Assembly: GCA_965217825.1 (NCBI GenBank)
Contig: OZ244571.1
Location: 4,092,001 to 4,156,000 of the forward strand
DNA length: 64,000 nt
Origin: VXNE01 sp965217825
Lineage (GTDB): Bacteria; Pseudomonadota; Gammaproteobacteria; Pseudomonadales; Azotimanducaceae
Direction of reading: 5' to 3'
Part shown: positions 16,846 through 26,133 of the stretch, piece by piece
Layout of the letters: the number at the start of each line of letters is the position of its first letter
Numbering within the stretch: the first letter of the stretch is position 1
Made by a program: the position numbers and the translations under genes
Notes under the pieces: generated by a model
Database searches by the model: none
What the model saw: only the letters and a program-made list of their open reading frames with translations
Told to the model about the DNA's origin: nothing

Positions 16846-17107
16846 AGCCAGCGACTTCCTGAAAACGCCAGAGGATATCGCCGCCTACCTGAACGCCACC
16901 ATTGAGGAGATGGATGACCCGAAATTGCTCATGAAAGCATTTCGCAATGTCGCGGAGGCACAGGGCGGCGTATCCGAACTCGCGCGCCGCGCCGAAATCG
17001 ACCGGGTCGCACTCTCGCGTACGTTGTCCGGCCGGCGAAATCCACGCCTTGACACGCTCGCAAAAGTAGCTCAAGCCTGCGGCGTCAAGCTTCAGTTTTC
17101 CGCCTAG
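16826..17107 (+). CDS. higA: HigA-type helix-turn-helix antitoxin, intact
   Basis: 93-residue antitoxin of the addiction-module group with a C-terminal HTH. The start TPEDIAAYLNATIEEMDDP is typical of the subgroup, and the DNA-binding part is VSELARRAEIDRVALSRTLS followed by GRRNPRLDTLAKVAQACG. AGGAG lies about eight bases before the ATG at 16826. Its toxin partner directly upstream is frameshifted while this gene is open, so it may act as a solitary repressor at the palindrome 16488-16511. Confidence 0.88.
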   Translation: MPIKTHKASDFLKTPEDIAAYLNATIEEMDDPKLLMKAFRNVAEAQGGVSELARRAEIDRVALSRTLSGRRNPRLDTLAKVAQACGVKLQFSA

Positions 17108-17183
17108 ACTATCGAAGCCGGTTTGCAGGGCGTGGCACTCGAGGAGACCTCGATCGCGATTTAGCGGCACGCTAGTTCTGACG

Positions 17184-17576
17184 GTGCCCATAGTCGCACA
17201 GGACTTCATGATCACTCCCTATTCCCACACGATAAGGAACGCTGAACTGATGGACAAAATCAGGGGCGGATGGACCGGAAAATCGTATGGATGCATGATG
17301 GGGGAGCCGATGGAGTTTGCCGCGCAGGGCGAAATCTACGAAGGCTCCCTGGCGATTCAGCCCGAAGCACCGACAAAGTGGCTCCACAACGAGGACGACC
17401 TCTACGTCAACATGGCCTTCCTGGAAGTCATGCGAGAGAGGGGGATGCACGCCACGATCGACGATTTTGCCAAGGTCTTTCGGGACAGCAAATTCATGCT
17501 CTGGCACGCGAACGGGCAAGCCCGACAGAACATAAAGGGGGAACTACTGGAATGGAAGATACCCGGCACACGTTGA
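17184..17576 (+). pseudogene. ADP-ribosylglycohydrolase-like N-terminal fragment
   Basis: The readable protein holds DKIRGGWTGKSYGCMMGEPM, HNEDDLYVNMAFLEV and FRDSKFMLWHANGQARQN, which match the N-terminal third of DraG-type ADP-ribosylglycohydrolases (RGG..GK..G...G and a DD metal motif). The family frame ends around NGQARQN, and the remaining codons (IKGELLEWKIPGTR) do not continue it. About 120 of some 400 residues remain. The conserved part probably starts at the ATG at 17208. It joins the sulfatase-region repeat at 17611, which suggests a deletion junction. Confidence 0.65.
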
Positions 17577-17610
17577 AAGCCGTGGTCAGCGGCCGCAAGA
17601 ACGATGCGAG

Positions 17611-17742
17611 CGGCGGCATCGGAATCGCGTTGGGCCGCGTGGTCTCCTACCGCGGCGAAGTCGCGGCCCTGCCGGACTGAAGTGGACCTCATTTCTTAGC
17701 GCTGGTAGCGGTTGCGGAAGGTATTGCAGACGCACCATTTCG
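17611..17742 (+). repeat. About 130-bp direct repeat, copy 1 (copy 2 at 19312-19443)
   Basis: The stretch from CGGCGGCATCGGAATCGCGT to GCAGACGCACCATTTCG recurs at 19312-19443 with a small number of substitutions. Both copies lie close to sulfatase sequence, so they probably derive from one duplicated locus. I could not assign the repeat to a gene family. Confidence 0.8.
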
Positions 17743-17775
17743 TTGATCTGATCGGCTCTTCGTCCCCAAGGATCA

Positions 17776-18498
17776 TCACGTTCCCGAGGCCGTCGGCGCG
17801 ATGATCAACTCCCGGACAGTTATCTCAGGTGGCTGCTGATACGCGAACAGGACCGCGCCCGCGACATCGTCCGGTCGCAGCCCACCCCGCAGACGGTCCT
17901 TGTTGGCCTGATACGCCTCGATCAGGTCCACCTGGGTCGACCGGTTGAGCAGTTCGGTATCCACCAGGCCGGGAGAGATCAGGACGACCCGCACCCCCCG
18001 TCCGGCCGCTTCGGCGCGCAATCCCTCGGTGAGGCCCCGGACGGCGAACTTCGTTCCGACGTATACAACGTGATTGGGACCGTACCGGTGCCCAGCGGTT
18101 GACCCGATGTTGATGATGGTCCCCGCGCGCCGTTCAAGCATCGGAGAAAAGACCACGGACGTGGTGTTGAGCAACCCCACCACGTTGGTCTCGAACAGCC
18201 CCTGCCAGTGCGCCGGTTCCTGGTCCTTGAATGCCGCGAGGTTGAGCCAGCCGGCGTTGTTGACGAGCAGGTCCACCGACCCATGCACCTCCTCCGCCTC
18301 GGCCACCGCAGCGCGGAAGCCTTCGACATCGGCGACGTCGTTCTGCCGGCAGACGGTGTCCGGGAGATCCAGTTCCCGGAGACGGTCCACGCGGCGCGCG
18401 GTCAGGAGCAGTGGATGGCCCGCCGCGCTGAGTGCCCGGGCGATTGCCGCGCCTATGCCGGCGCTTGCTCCGGTGATCACTGCCAATGGCTTGGTCAT
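17776..18498 (-). CDS. Short-chain dehydrogenase/reductase (YdfG-like)
   Basis: NAD(P)-dependent oxidoreductase with a Rossmann fold, 240 residues. Cofactor motif TGASAGIG lies at the N-terminus, NNAG in the middle, the catalytic serine in NIGSTAGHRYG, and Y-x3-K in YVGTK. ISPGLVDTELL is the usual substrate-side loop. ATG at 18498 follows GGGAGAGG and starts directly at MTKPLAVITGAS; the longer frame to 18630 has no family sequence. The substrate is unknown. It lies between toxin-antitoxin remnants with no partner gene. Confidence 0.9.
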   Translation of the reverse strand: MTKPLAVITGASAGIGAAIARALSAAGHPLLLTARRVDRLRELDLPDTVCRQNDVADVEGFRAAVAEAEEVHGSVDLLVNNAGWLNLAAFKDQEPAHWQGLFETNVVGLLNTTSVVFSPMLERRAGTIINIGSTAGHRYGPNHVVYVGTKFAVRGLTEGLRAEAAGRGVRVVLISPGLVDTELLNRSTQVDLIEAYQANKDRLRGGLRPDDVAGAVLFAYQQPPEITVRELIIAPTASGT

Positions 18499-18611
18499 GG
18501 GCCTCTCCCGGTACGTCTCATCCACTGCGTGCGCCAGCGAGTTTCTCATGCCGGCGGGCGAGCAAGTAGATCTCTTTCTCACTGAGCGTCGGTGTGTGGC
18601 CTGACTTTTTT

Positions 18612-18909
18612 CTAGGTGCGCTGCTTCCAACGTTGTGGGTCACGACTGCTATGCATGACTGCAACCACTACGATAGTTTGGTCATATATGCGGTAGAAGA
18701 CTCCGAACGGAAAGCGTTGCAGGATAGCGCGACGAGTTTCGCGATGCAGTATTCGATAGGCTGTTCGGGTTATCGGCGATTTTGTCAAAAGTTCGTTCGA
18801 CCTCATCAACAAAGTCGCTGCCTAAACCGGCGTTCTGCGCTTCATACCAAAGCGCAGCATCAGTGAGATCTTCGCGCGCCTTGAGACGGACGCGAATTTC
18901 AAAGCTCAC
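18612..18909 (-). pseudogene. RelE/ParE-type toxin, frameshifted
   Basis: Toxin of the RelE/ParE superfamily. The start MSFEIRVRLKAREDLTDAAL and WYEAQNAGLGSDFVDEVERT run in the first frame. At about 18765 (ADNPNS) the family sequence moves to another minus-strand frame, giving YRILHRETRRAILQRFPFGV and DQTIVVVAVMHSSRDPQRW to 18612. One base change in length restores a normal toxin of about 98 residues. The antitoxin gene upstream overlaps the toxin start by four bases and is intact. Decay or a sequence error are the two explanations. Confidence 0.82.
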
Positions 18910-19115
18910 AGAGCGCGGCGGATGCTTCCCAGGACCTCGTTTGCCGGCTCTCCCAGGTTTCCATCTAGCTCGAACTCGTCGAGCCTTCGATCCAACTCCT
19001 CGCGTTGCGGTATTGTCAAGGGTAGTCGGTCTTGATCCGCTGCAATGCTATCCCATAGGTCCTCAACCAGCCGGATGCGGTCCTTGACCGGCAAATCCTG
19101 AAGTCTCGTCGCCAT
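18906..19115 (-). CDS. Addiction-module antitoxin, intact
   Basis: 69-residue antitoxin of the putative addiction module component group. The pattern LPVKDRIRLVEDLWDSIAAD followed by LTIPQREELDRRLDEFE is characteristic: a short helix, W-D-S-I-A, then a helix with E-L-D-R-R-L. It overlaps the RelE-type toxin start by four bases (ATGA). The toxin is frameshifted while this gene is open. Such antitoxins usually autoregulate together with the toxin; no clear palindrome was found directly upstream. Confidence 0.85.
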   Translation of the reverse strand: MATRLQDLPVKDRIRLVEDLWDSIAADQDRLPLTIPQREELDRRLDEFELDGNLGEPANEVLGSIRRAL

Positions 19116-19722
19116 GTATATCAGTCCTTACTTCTACTCTGCTCTTTAGTCTAACGCGAGTCGCTCCAGATCCGGGATGTGAACCAGTCGCAACATCTCG
19201 ACGGCGCGCGAAAGTTCGTCGTGGCACCGCACAGTGGAAGGCCGTCCTGAGATGCTCCAATGAATCGTGAACGTTGACTCCTTACGATCCCGTACGGAAT
19301 GTACCCCCTGGGCGGCGGTATCGGAATCGCGTTGGGCCGTGTGGTCTCCTACCGTGGCGAAGTCGCGGCCCTGCCGGACCGAAGTGGACGACAGTTCTTA
19401 GCGCTGGTTGCGGTTGCGGAAGGTATTGCAGACGCACCATTTCGGGCAAATAGATCTCTTTGGCCGTGGGGGGACCCGTTGTGCGAAAACACGTGGGCGT
19501 TGCTGGACCGGGGTCGCCGGTCACTGCGACAAGGACGTGGCCGGATCCGCAACGACCGAGATGAGGCGCCACACCTGAAATGGGGGAACTCGGGCCACTC
19601 TGAATTGACCCTCGGAGCAGTGTTTGCCAACCTGATCGGGCATGAGATGAACGACCTGTTGGCGACGTTACGCGAAGCGTGGCTTGCAGCAGCTCCCGGA
19701 ATGCATCGACAGTCAGGCAGCC
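19116..19722 (+). other. Intergenic stretch with repeat copy 2
   Basis: Six hundred bases without a gene I can support. Positions 19312-19443 are the second copy of the 130-base repeat first seen at 17611. The rest gives only low-quality open frames on both strands and is probably remnant sequence from the sulfatase locus. Confidence 0.6.
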
Positions 19723-21138
19723 ATGGCGAATAAACGACCCAACATTCTCTGGATATACATCGAAGACCAGGATCCGAGATACGGATGCTATGGCGAGACG
19801 CTGGTGGAAACTCCGAATATAGACGCCCTTGCCGCCGAGGGCGTGGTGTTCGAGCGAGCGTACTCGCCGGCGCCGGTATGCAGCCCCAGCCGCTCGGCGG
19901 TCATTACCGGCAGCTACGCGATTCGTCTGGGGACCCATGTCCAGCGCTCGAGCCGTTTTCCCGGCGAAGAGATCTACCTGCCGGAGGATCACAAGACCGT
20001 ACCGGAGGTCTTCCGCGATGCCGGCTACTTCACGTTCAACAACGGCAAGGACGACTACAACTTCGCCCGTGACCGAAGCATGTTGTATACCACCGGCAAC
20101 GATGAGCGGGAGCCGGACGGCAAGGTAAACGGCGGCGTGAGTCTGCAGCGCGGCAGCGGCGACTGGCGCGAGTGTCCCGACCGTATGCCCTTCTTCGCAC
20201 AGATACAGACCAAACGGCGGCAAGGACGGCTACACCGCCGAGCAGGCATCGGAAGTCCTGAAGCGGCTGGGGGTCGAGGATCCGGAACTCGTCAACCCTG
20301 ACGATGTCACCGTGCCACCGCAATATCCGGACATTCCGGAAATGCGTGAGATGGTCGCCATCCAGCTCAACACCATGCTGGTCAGCGACATCCTCGTAGG
20401 GCAGATGATCGAGCGTCTGAAGGCGGACGGACATTGGGGCAACACCATCATCTTCTTTTTGAGCGATCACGGCGCCCTGTTCCCGCGCGCCAAGCAGATG
20501 TGTTACGAGGAGGGCCTGCACGTGCCGCTGATGGCGGCCGCGCCGGGTATGCCGGAATTCCAGAGGCTGATCCCGCCAGGCACGCGGCGCGGGGAGCCGG
20601 TCGCCACCCTGGATGTGAGCGCCACATCACTGGAACTCGCCGGGATCACGGTGCCCGACTACATGGACTCAGCCAACCTGTTCGAGGGACCGCAGCGCGA
20701 GCATGTGTTCTCGGCGAGGGACCGCTGCGAATGGGTGGTGGACAGGACCGCAGCGCTATCGGTGACCGCTATCACTACATCAAGAACTTCATGACCGACC
20801 GGCCGGTCTCGCAGCCCAATTTCCGCGACGCGTGGCCGGCGATCATAAGAACCCGGGAGTTGTATGAACGCGGTGAGCTGACACCGGCCCAGGCATTGGC
20901 CTATGGACCGAGGCCAGCGGAAGAACTGTACGATTTGAAGGCGAACCCGCACGAAACGGTCAACCTGGCGGACGACCCCGACCATCAGGAAATCCTGAAG
21001 GCCATGCGCGCACTGGTGGAGGCCTGGATCGCGGATACGGATGACAAGGGACAGTACCCCGAATCGAAAGCGGCGCTCGCGGTCACCAAGAAGCAGTTTC
21101 GGAGGTGGTGTACCGACCCGATATTCGATGATGTCTGA
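19723..21138 (+). pseudogene. Type I sulfatase, two frameshifts
   Basis: Arylsulfatase-type enzyme that would hydrolyse sulfate esters. The start MANKRPNILWIYIEDQDPRY carries the metal-binding N-terminal segment, and CSPSRSAVITG holds the cysteine to be converted to formylglycine. The first frame breaks near 20215 (FFAQIQT then GGKDGYTAEQAS in another frame). The second frame includes IIFFLSDHGALFP, the metal-binding DHG. It breaks again near 20750, and the third frame gives YHYIKNFMTDRP, ELYDLKANPHETVNLA and the end at 21138. Reassembled it is about 470 residues. Heparan- and alginate-type sulfatases of marine bacteria are the closest style; no substrate can be claimed. Confidence 0.85.
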
Positions 21139-21185
21139 TTGACGCTGTTCGTCGGCAATGCGGGCGAACGCTTCGGAGGTGACGC

Positions 21186-21608
21186 TCACGCCCCGGCCCA
21201 CGGATCGACCAGATCAAGCTCCATGTCGATGAAGTCGCGAGTATTTCGCGTTGCGACCGCCAAGCCCCGGGAGCGCGCGATAGCCGCGATCTGGCAGTCG
21301 GCGGGCGCAACCGGTTGCCCCGTCGAACGCCGCATTGCCGCAATATCCCCATAGTGGCGCGCCGCATCTCTGTCGAATGGCAGCACCCTGTCTCCGAAGG
21401 CTTCGCGCAGCATTGCCTCGATGTCCGAGAACAGCGTATCGCGACGCCGACCCGACGGCAGGATGGCTGCACCGTAGCGAAGCTCGGCTTCGCCGACCGC
21501 CGAGAAGAACAGTTCATCGGCAGCTTGACCGGCAGTCCACGCCTCGACGACAGGGTCTGGCGATTTCCGCATCAGTTCGGAGACCACGTTCGTATCCAGA
21601 AGGACCAT
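21186..21608 (-). CDS. PIN-domain toxin (FitB/VapC type), separated from antitoxin
   Basis: 140-residue PIN ribonuclease of the FitB subgroup: MVLLDTNVVSELMRKSPDP at the start, VGEAELRYGAAI, VAPADCQIAAIA and ATRNTRDF near the end carry the acidic residues. The frame is intact. Its antitoxin should lie immediately upstream, but an IS1182-type element (21618-23396) is inserted nine bases before the ATG, and the antitoxin is found on the far side at 23393-23635 in the same orientation. The toxin has therefore lost its native promoter and coupled translation and may be silent. Confidence 0.88.
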   Translation of the reverse strand: MVLLDTNVVSELMRKSPDPVVEAWTAGQAADELFFSAVGEAELRYGAAILPSGRRRDTLFSDIEAMLREAFGDRVLPFDRDAARHYGDIAAMRRSTGQPVAPADCQIAAIARSRGLAVATRNTRDFIDMELDLVDPWAGA

Positions 21609-21617
21609 GGACTCCGC

Positions 21618-23396
21618 CTAGGAGGCTGTCCGAGAACGGGCACCCCCCGCATATCCTTTGTGATATCGTTTGATCCTTGCTGACGAGAGGGTGTTGGATG
21701 CCTCCCTTCAAGGACTACCCGGCGGATTACTCCCAGAGCCAACTTTTCCCCAGCAACGTTTTCGACCTGCTGCCGGACGACCACGATTGTTTCGTGTATC
21801 GGGACTTGTTCGAGCAGTTGGACACCTCGGAGGTGGACGCCCGATACAGCCGCCGGGGCCAGCGCGCGTACGCGCCGCGGCAGATCGTCTCGATTCTGAT
21901 ATACGCGTACAGCCACGGGGTTTTCAGTTCGCGGCAGATCGAGAAGCGGTGCAACGAGGATTTGGGGTTCATGCACATCGCGGGCAAGCACTGCCCGAAC
22001 TTTCGGGTGCTGAGCGATTTCCGCAAGGACCGCGGGGACTTTTTCCGGTCCTGCTTCAAGCAGACGGTGCGCATGGCGCTGGAGCTCGACATGGCTTCGC
22101 TGGGCCATGTGAGTCTGGACGGCTCGAAGTTCAAGGCGAACAGTTCGAAGCACAAGGCGATGAGCTACGGTCGGATGCGGGAGCGGGAGCGCGCGCTGTG
22201 CGAGGAGATCGAGGCGCTGTCGGAACAGGCGCGGCGCTGCGACGAGGAGGAGGACCGCGCGTACCGGGACGCCACGGGCTACGAGTTGCGGGAGGACTTG
22301 CGCGACAAGGAACAGCGCCTGGAGCGGATACGCGAGGCGAAGCGGGCGCTGGAGGCGCGCGAGGCGGAGCTGCGGCCGGGGCGGGAGATCGAGGACAAGA
22401 AGCAGATCAGCTTCGCCGACAAGGACGCGCGGATCATGGGCAAGAAGGGGGCGTTCGATTACGCCTACAACGCGCAGATCGGGGTGGACGGGGACGCGCA
22501 GATCATTGTCGGCCAACACGTCAGCCAAGCGGCGAACGACCAAGGCGAGGTCGGCCGGGCGCTGGACGAGCTGGAGGCGTCGAGCGGCCGCTTGCCGGAC
22601 AAGATGAGCCTGGACAACGGCTATTACTCGGGGGACAACCTGCGGGCGGTGTCGGACCGGGGGGTGGAGGCGTACATCGCGACGGACCGCGGCGAGAAGC
22701 CGGCCGCGACCGGCGTGGAGGACAGCGATCGCCCCTTGGTGAAGGCGGACTTTCGCTACGACGAGGCGCGGGACGGTTTTCATTGTCCCGGCGGCCAGTT
22801 CCTGGCGTTGCGGCGCGTGGACGCCCGGGGCCGGCGCGAGTATCGGGGCGAGGCCGAGGTTTGCGCGGCCTGCGCCTATCACGATCGCTGTTGCCGGTCG
22901 AAGTCCGGGGCGGCGCGGACGGTGACGAGCGATGGCCAAGAGCCGTTGCGCCGGGCGATGAACGAGCGGATGTCGCGGCCGGAGGGTCGGGCCGTTTACC
23001 GACGCCGCAAGGCGATAGTGGAACCGGTGTTCGGGCAGATCAAGAACACGGGTTTCCGGGGTTTCGGTGTGCGGGGCAAGTCGAAGGTGGACAGCGAGTT
23101 CTCGCTGGTCTGCTCCGCGCACAACGTCAAGAAAATGGTCCATGCGGCGCTCCGGGGAGCGGTGTGCCTGGAGTTCGGGCAAAGGGCGGCGATGGCGTAG
23201 AATCGGGCCCGCGGGATCTCTGGAAGTGACGAAACGGTCTGGCCGCGCCCCTTTTCAGTCGAAAAAAGCATAACGAGACGTCTGGGCTCGACTTGCCGCG
23301 TGGCGGGGCCGTGTTGCCGGAGCAACCGACATGAGCCGATACGCGTCAGCAGGAGCAAAATGCCGCCAAGTGCCCTGTTCTCGGACGCCCTCCTAG
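21618..23396 (+). mobile_element. IS1182-type insertion sequence, copy 1
   Basis: 1,779 bases including CTAG at each end (21618-21621 and 23393-23396). Inside the CTAG the ends are inverted repeats: GAGGCTGTCCGAGAAC on the left and, inward from the right, GAGGGCGTCCGAGAAC. A second copy of the same length lies in opposite orientation at 42500-44278, and the translated products of the two are identical throughout. CTAG flanks could be a target duplication. Confidence 0.9.
21698..23200 (+). CDS. IS1182-family transposase, copy 1
   Basis: 500-residue DDE transposase. The start MPPFKDYPADYSQSQLFPSN and the DUF772-type N-terminal domain (YAPRQIVSILIYAYSHGVFS; MHIAGKHCPNFRVLSDFRKD) are typical. 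The catalytic domain shows VSLDGSKFKAN, KMSLDNGYYSG and, near the C-terminus, RRKAIVEPVFGQIKN with the last acidic residue. A cysteine cluster (CAACAYHDRCC) lies before it, as in IS1182 enzymes. ATG at 21698 follows GAGAGG; earlier starts are weaker. Intact. Confidence 0.92.
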   Translation: MPPFKDYPADYSQSQLFPSNVFDLLPDDHDCFVYRDLFEQLDTSEVDARYSRRGQRAYAPRQIVSILIYAYSHGVFSSRQIEKRCNEDLGFMHIAGKHCPNFRVLSDFRKDRGDFFRSCFKQTVRMALELDMASLGHVSLDGSKFKANSSKHKAMSYGRMRERERALCEEIEALSEQARRCDEEEDRAYRDATGYELREDLRDKEQRLERIREAKRALEAREAELRPGREIEDKKQISFADKDARIMGKKGAFDYAYNAQIGVDGDAQIIVGQHVSQAANDQGEVGRALDELEASSGRLPDKMSLDNGYYSGDNLRAVSDRGVEAYIATDRGEKPAATGVEDSDRPLVKADFRYDEARDGFHCPGGQFLALRRVDARGRREYRGEAEVCAACAYHDRCCRSKSGAARTVTSDGQEPLRRAMNERMSRPEGRAVYRRRKAIVEPVFGQIKNTGFRGFGVRGKSKVDSEFSLVCSAHNVKKMVHAALRGAVCLEFGQRAAMA

Positions 23397-23635
23397 TCGA
23401 ACGACGGTGGATTGCCTGCGACCTCCCGAGGCGGCAACTCCAGGTCCACGCCCCGCGACGGCCCGAAGTGACCGCGGATGATGCTCGCAAGGTTCCGGGT
23501 TTCGGGGGCACGACCGACAGCTTCGCCCAGGATCAGGCGCGCTTCCTCTTCCATGGAGCGACCGTTACCGGCGGCCCGCACACGCAAGCCGGTCTTCACC
23601 TCGTCGTCGAGATTTCGGATGGTGATGCTCGCCAT
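23393..23635 (-). CDS. FitA/VapB-type antitoxin cut from its toxin by IS1182
   Basis: 80-residue antitoxin starting MASITIRNLDDEVKTGLRVR, a ribbon-helix-helix DNA-binding domain, and ending ELPPREVAGNPPSFD. Its stop (TAG) lies within the CTAG at the IS1182 boundary. Removing the element and one CTAG joins this gene to the PIN toxin at 21608 with a ten-base gap that includes GCGGAG, a good ribosome site, so the two formed one operon before insertion. The antitoxin keeps its own promoter side. Confidence 0.85.
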   Translation of the reverse strand: MASITIRNLDDEVKTGLRVRAAGNGRSMEEEARLILGEAVGRAPETRNLASIIRGHFGPSRGVDLELPPREVAGNPPSFD

Positions 23636-23894
23636 GGTCGCGCCTTTCCGGTTGTCGAGGGCTTAATCTACGCAGCGATTGCGATGCAATCAAGTCATCC
23701 AGCCCCGGATCGTGCCTCTGATCGTTCGGGAAGGGGCGCTCATGGCTGATCACGAGACTGTCCGTATCGATTGCCGAGCGAAGATGCCAACGTCGGGAAA
23801 GGCGAACGGAGAGATCGGAACGATACGTCGCCCAACATAGCCGCATGGTAGCGTGCCGGCATCCTTGAATGGTGGGACGACGGAGCAGTGGTGG

Positions 23895-26132
23895 TCACGC
23901 CTTCCTCCGTGAATCGCGCGGGGGCGCCACCGGGTACGGCGCCCACACGCTTTCCGATTCGATGGCGTCGACGAACGCTGCGAACGAGAAGCCGGTCGGA
24001 TACAGGGTCCTCCGCTGCGCCTCGTCGTCCCGGTCGCCCTTCCCTGCCCCTGCCGCATCCGGCACCAAGATACGATCGGCTTCGTTCAGGAGGTGCCCGT
24101 CGTCCCGCAGCGCGATGATCAGCTCCTCCAGGGAAACCTTCAGGAAGCCGCCGAACCGTTCGTGGTCGTGCTCGATCGAGGTGTCGACGATCCACGCGCA
24201 GACCTTCGCGGGGCCCTCGACCGGGTCGATTCCGAGAGCGTCCGCCAGGGCCGTGTCCTGGGCCAGTGCCGGCACCTTGCGGCGCAGTTGGCAGCCGGCG
24301 CGGCCAAGCGCATGACTGCCGTGCAGCCAGGTCTCCCTGGCCGACTTACGCACGAAGGTCGACTTCACTTCGAGGACGAGAACGGCACCGTCCCGGGCAC
24401 AGACGAGATCCACTTCACCGGGGTCGTCGCCGTCCGTTGCCGGCGGCGTGTGGTTCAGCCGCACGGCGAAACCGCGTCCGCGAAGCAGGCCGGCCAGCCG
24501 CTCCTCGATCCGTCGCGTCTCGTCCCGGGCTTCGGCGCGCCGAGCGCCGAGCCGGCGGAGGTTGTTGATCGCGGCGGTCTGGTTGTTCTGGAAGGCCGTC
24601 AGCCAGGGCAATTGGAACAGATGCCCGCCCAGCTTCAGTATCGGTCGTTCGTACAGTTCGGGCACCAGGCCTGGTCCCGCGGAGCGAAGCCGGCGGGCCA
24701 GCGATCGACAGTCGCATGTCCAGAGGTCGAGTATGGCCTCGGCTTCCCGGCGGCTGCCCCGGGGATGTTCCGCATCGACGGTCCACCCGATGATGCGGCG
24801 CACCTTTTCGCCGCGGCGCGACCAGGTGACCGGGAACCGGTTTTGACCGGTCGCCAAGCCGCCCAGCGCAAGCAGGCAGAGAGCGTCTCTCCAGCCTCCC
24901 GCGCTGTCGAGGTGGCCCCGATACGGTTGAACGAAATCAGCATCGTAGAAGGCAGTCATGAGCTGGAGGGAGAGCAGGGCCTTGAACAGGGGCGCCGTGC
25001 CTCCGGCTGCCGTCGACACAGTCTTGCCCACGCCATATACCTCGACTAGCCGAAGGTGCGCCGCCATCGCCTTGACGTAGGCGGCGCGGTTCAGTTCGCT
25101 GTTTTCCGGCCGGCCAATGACCTGCTCTCCCAGCCCGGCATCGACGAAGGCGTCCATGCCGCGCAGGAGCCAGTAGCGGTGCAGCCGGGCAAGCCTGTCG
25201 TTCTCGCGGTACCAACGATCCTTCGCGAGACTGTTCGCGACCGGGTCCAACTCGACGATGTCCAGCCCCTCGCCTTCCGGGACGAAGTCGATGGCGTGGT
25301 TGTAGCAGAAGGCCTCCGCCGATCGGGCGACGAATTCGTCGAGTTCGACCTGCGCGTCCATCAGTTCCTCGAAGCCGTGGAGCAGGTCGAATCGGGGCGG
25401 CGGCCCGTCCGCCGTCGGAAAGAGAAACGGCGAGACATGGATCGCGAGCAACTTCGCAATCTCGTCATCCGTCAGCCGCAACGCGCCGTCGGCGGACGTT
25501 GCCAGCTTCCATTCCAGCAACGCGGTCACGGCATGCCAGGCTGTTTGGATGCGGTGTCCGTCCGCTTCCGCCCCGTCGGCGACCAAGTGCTTGAAGGCGT
25601 ACAGGCTCGCGTAGGCGAGGAATGCGACCGGCGACAGGTCGGCGAATGGTTCGCGGAGTGTCGACACAAGCTCCTTCCGTTGGCGGTGCGCCTTGAAGAA
25701 GATCTCGAGGGTACGGCCGAACTCGCCGAACTCGAGCGGGGCGGTCCTGGCCAGACCGGCGACCTCCACGCGCCGAGGCGAGCCGGGCTTCAGCACGAGC
25801 CCCGAAAGCCGGATGGCGCGCCTCGTCTGTTCCGGAGCGACGCATGCGACGTGCGCGAGCAGACCCGGCGAAGCAACGCGATCCTGCGCCAAGTACCGGG
25901 CGAGGGCGAGCAGCAGGGGATCCTCCCGCCACGCCCGGGCCGGGAGTTCCCCAAGAATGCGCCATGAGAAGAACGCCCCGTCGCGCTCAGGCTGGCCGAA
26001 GCGCTTCCTGCCGGTCCCTCTCGGTTTTCCGTCCAGGTACAGTTCGGCGACGCGCACGACCGCCTCCATCGGCGCGCAGCCCGACCGTTTCGCCACCGCG
26101 AAGGCGCGGGCGTAGTATTCCGCAATCGGCAT
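23895..26132 (-). CDS. Large uncharacterised protein with PD-(D/E)XK-type nuclease region
   Basis: 745-residue protein that I cannot name. About the first 540 residues are helical with no motif I recognise. Near the C-terminus the segment PGEVDLV (D575) then AVLVLEVKST (E588-V-K590) is the D...E-x-K pattern of restriction-type PD-(D/E)XK nucleases, followed by basic helices (RKSARETWLHGSHALG). The ATG at 26132 sits one base after the stop of the upstream fragment (TGA-C-ATG), showing coupled translation; an ATG at 26165 is in frame but overlaps the fragment. Location in a defence-rich island suggests a DNA-targeting role, which is inference. Intact. Confidence 0.6.
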   Translation of the reverse strand: MPIAEYYARAFAVAKRSGCAPMEAVVRVAELYLDGKPRGTGRKRFGQPERDGAFFSWRILGELPARAWREDPLLLALARYLAQDRVASPGLLAHVACVAPEQTRRAIRLSGLVLKPGSPRRVEVAGLARTAPLEFGEFGRTLEIFFKAHRQRKELVSTLREPFADLSPVAFLAYASLYAFKHLVADGAEADGHRIQTAWHAVTALLEWKLATSADGALRLTDDEIAKLLAIHVSPFLFPTADGPPPRFDLLHGFEELMDAQVELDEFVARSAEAFCYNHAIDFVPEGEGLDIVELDPVANSLAKDRWYRENDRLARLHRYWLLRGMDAFVDAGLGEQVIGRPENSELNRAAYVKAMAAHLRLVEVYGVGKTVSTAAGGTAPLFKALLSLQLMTAFYDADFVQPYRGHLDSAGGWRDALCLLALGGLATGQNRFPVTWSRRGEKVRRIIGWTVDAEHPRGSRREAEAILDLWTCDCRSLARRLRSAGPGLVPELYERPILKLGGHLFQLPWLTAFQNNQTAAINNLRRLGARRAEARDETRRIEERLAGLLRGRGFAVRLNHTPPATDGDDPGEVDLVCARDGAVLVLEVKSTFVRKSARETWLHGSHALGRAGCQLRRKVPALAQDTALADALGIDPVEGPAKVCAWIVDTSIEHDHERFGGFLKVSLEELIIALRDDGHLLNEADRILVPDAAGAGKGDRDDEAQRRTLYPTGFSFAAFVDAIESESVWAPYPVAPPRDSRRKA

Positions 26133-26133
26133 G

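Noticed and set aside
21572..23229. Very long open frames on both strands across IS1182 copy 1 (and the same across copy 2)
   Set aside because: They lie opposite or shifted to the transposase, are dominated by alanine, arginine, glycine and proline, and show no family motif; they are shadows of a GC-rich gene.
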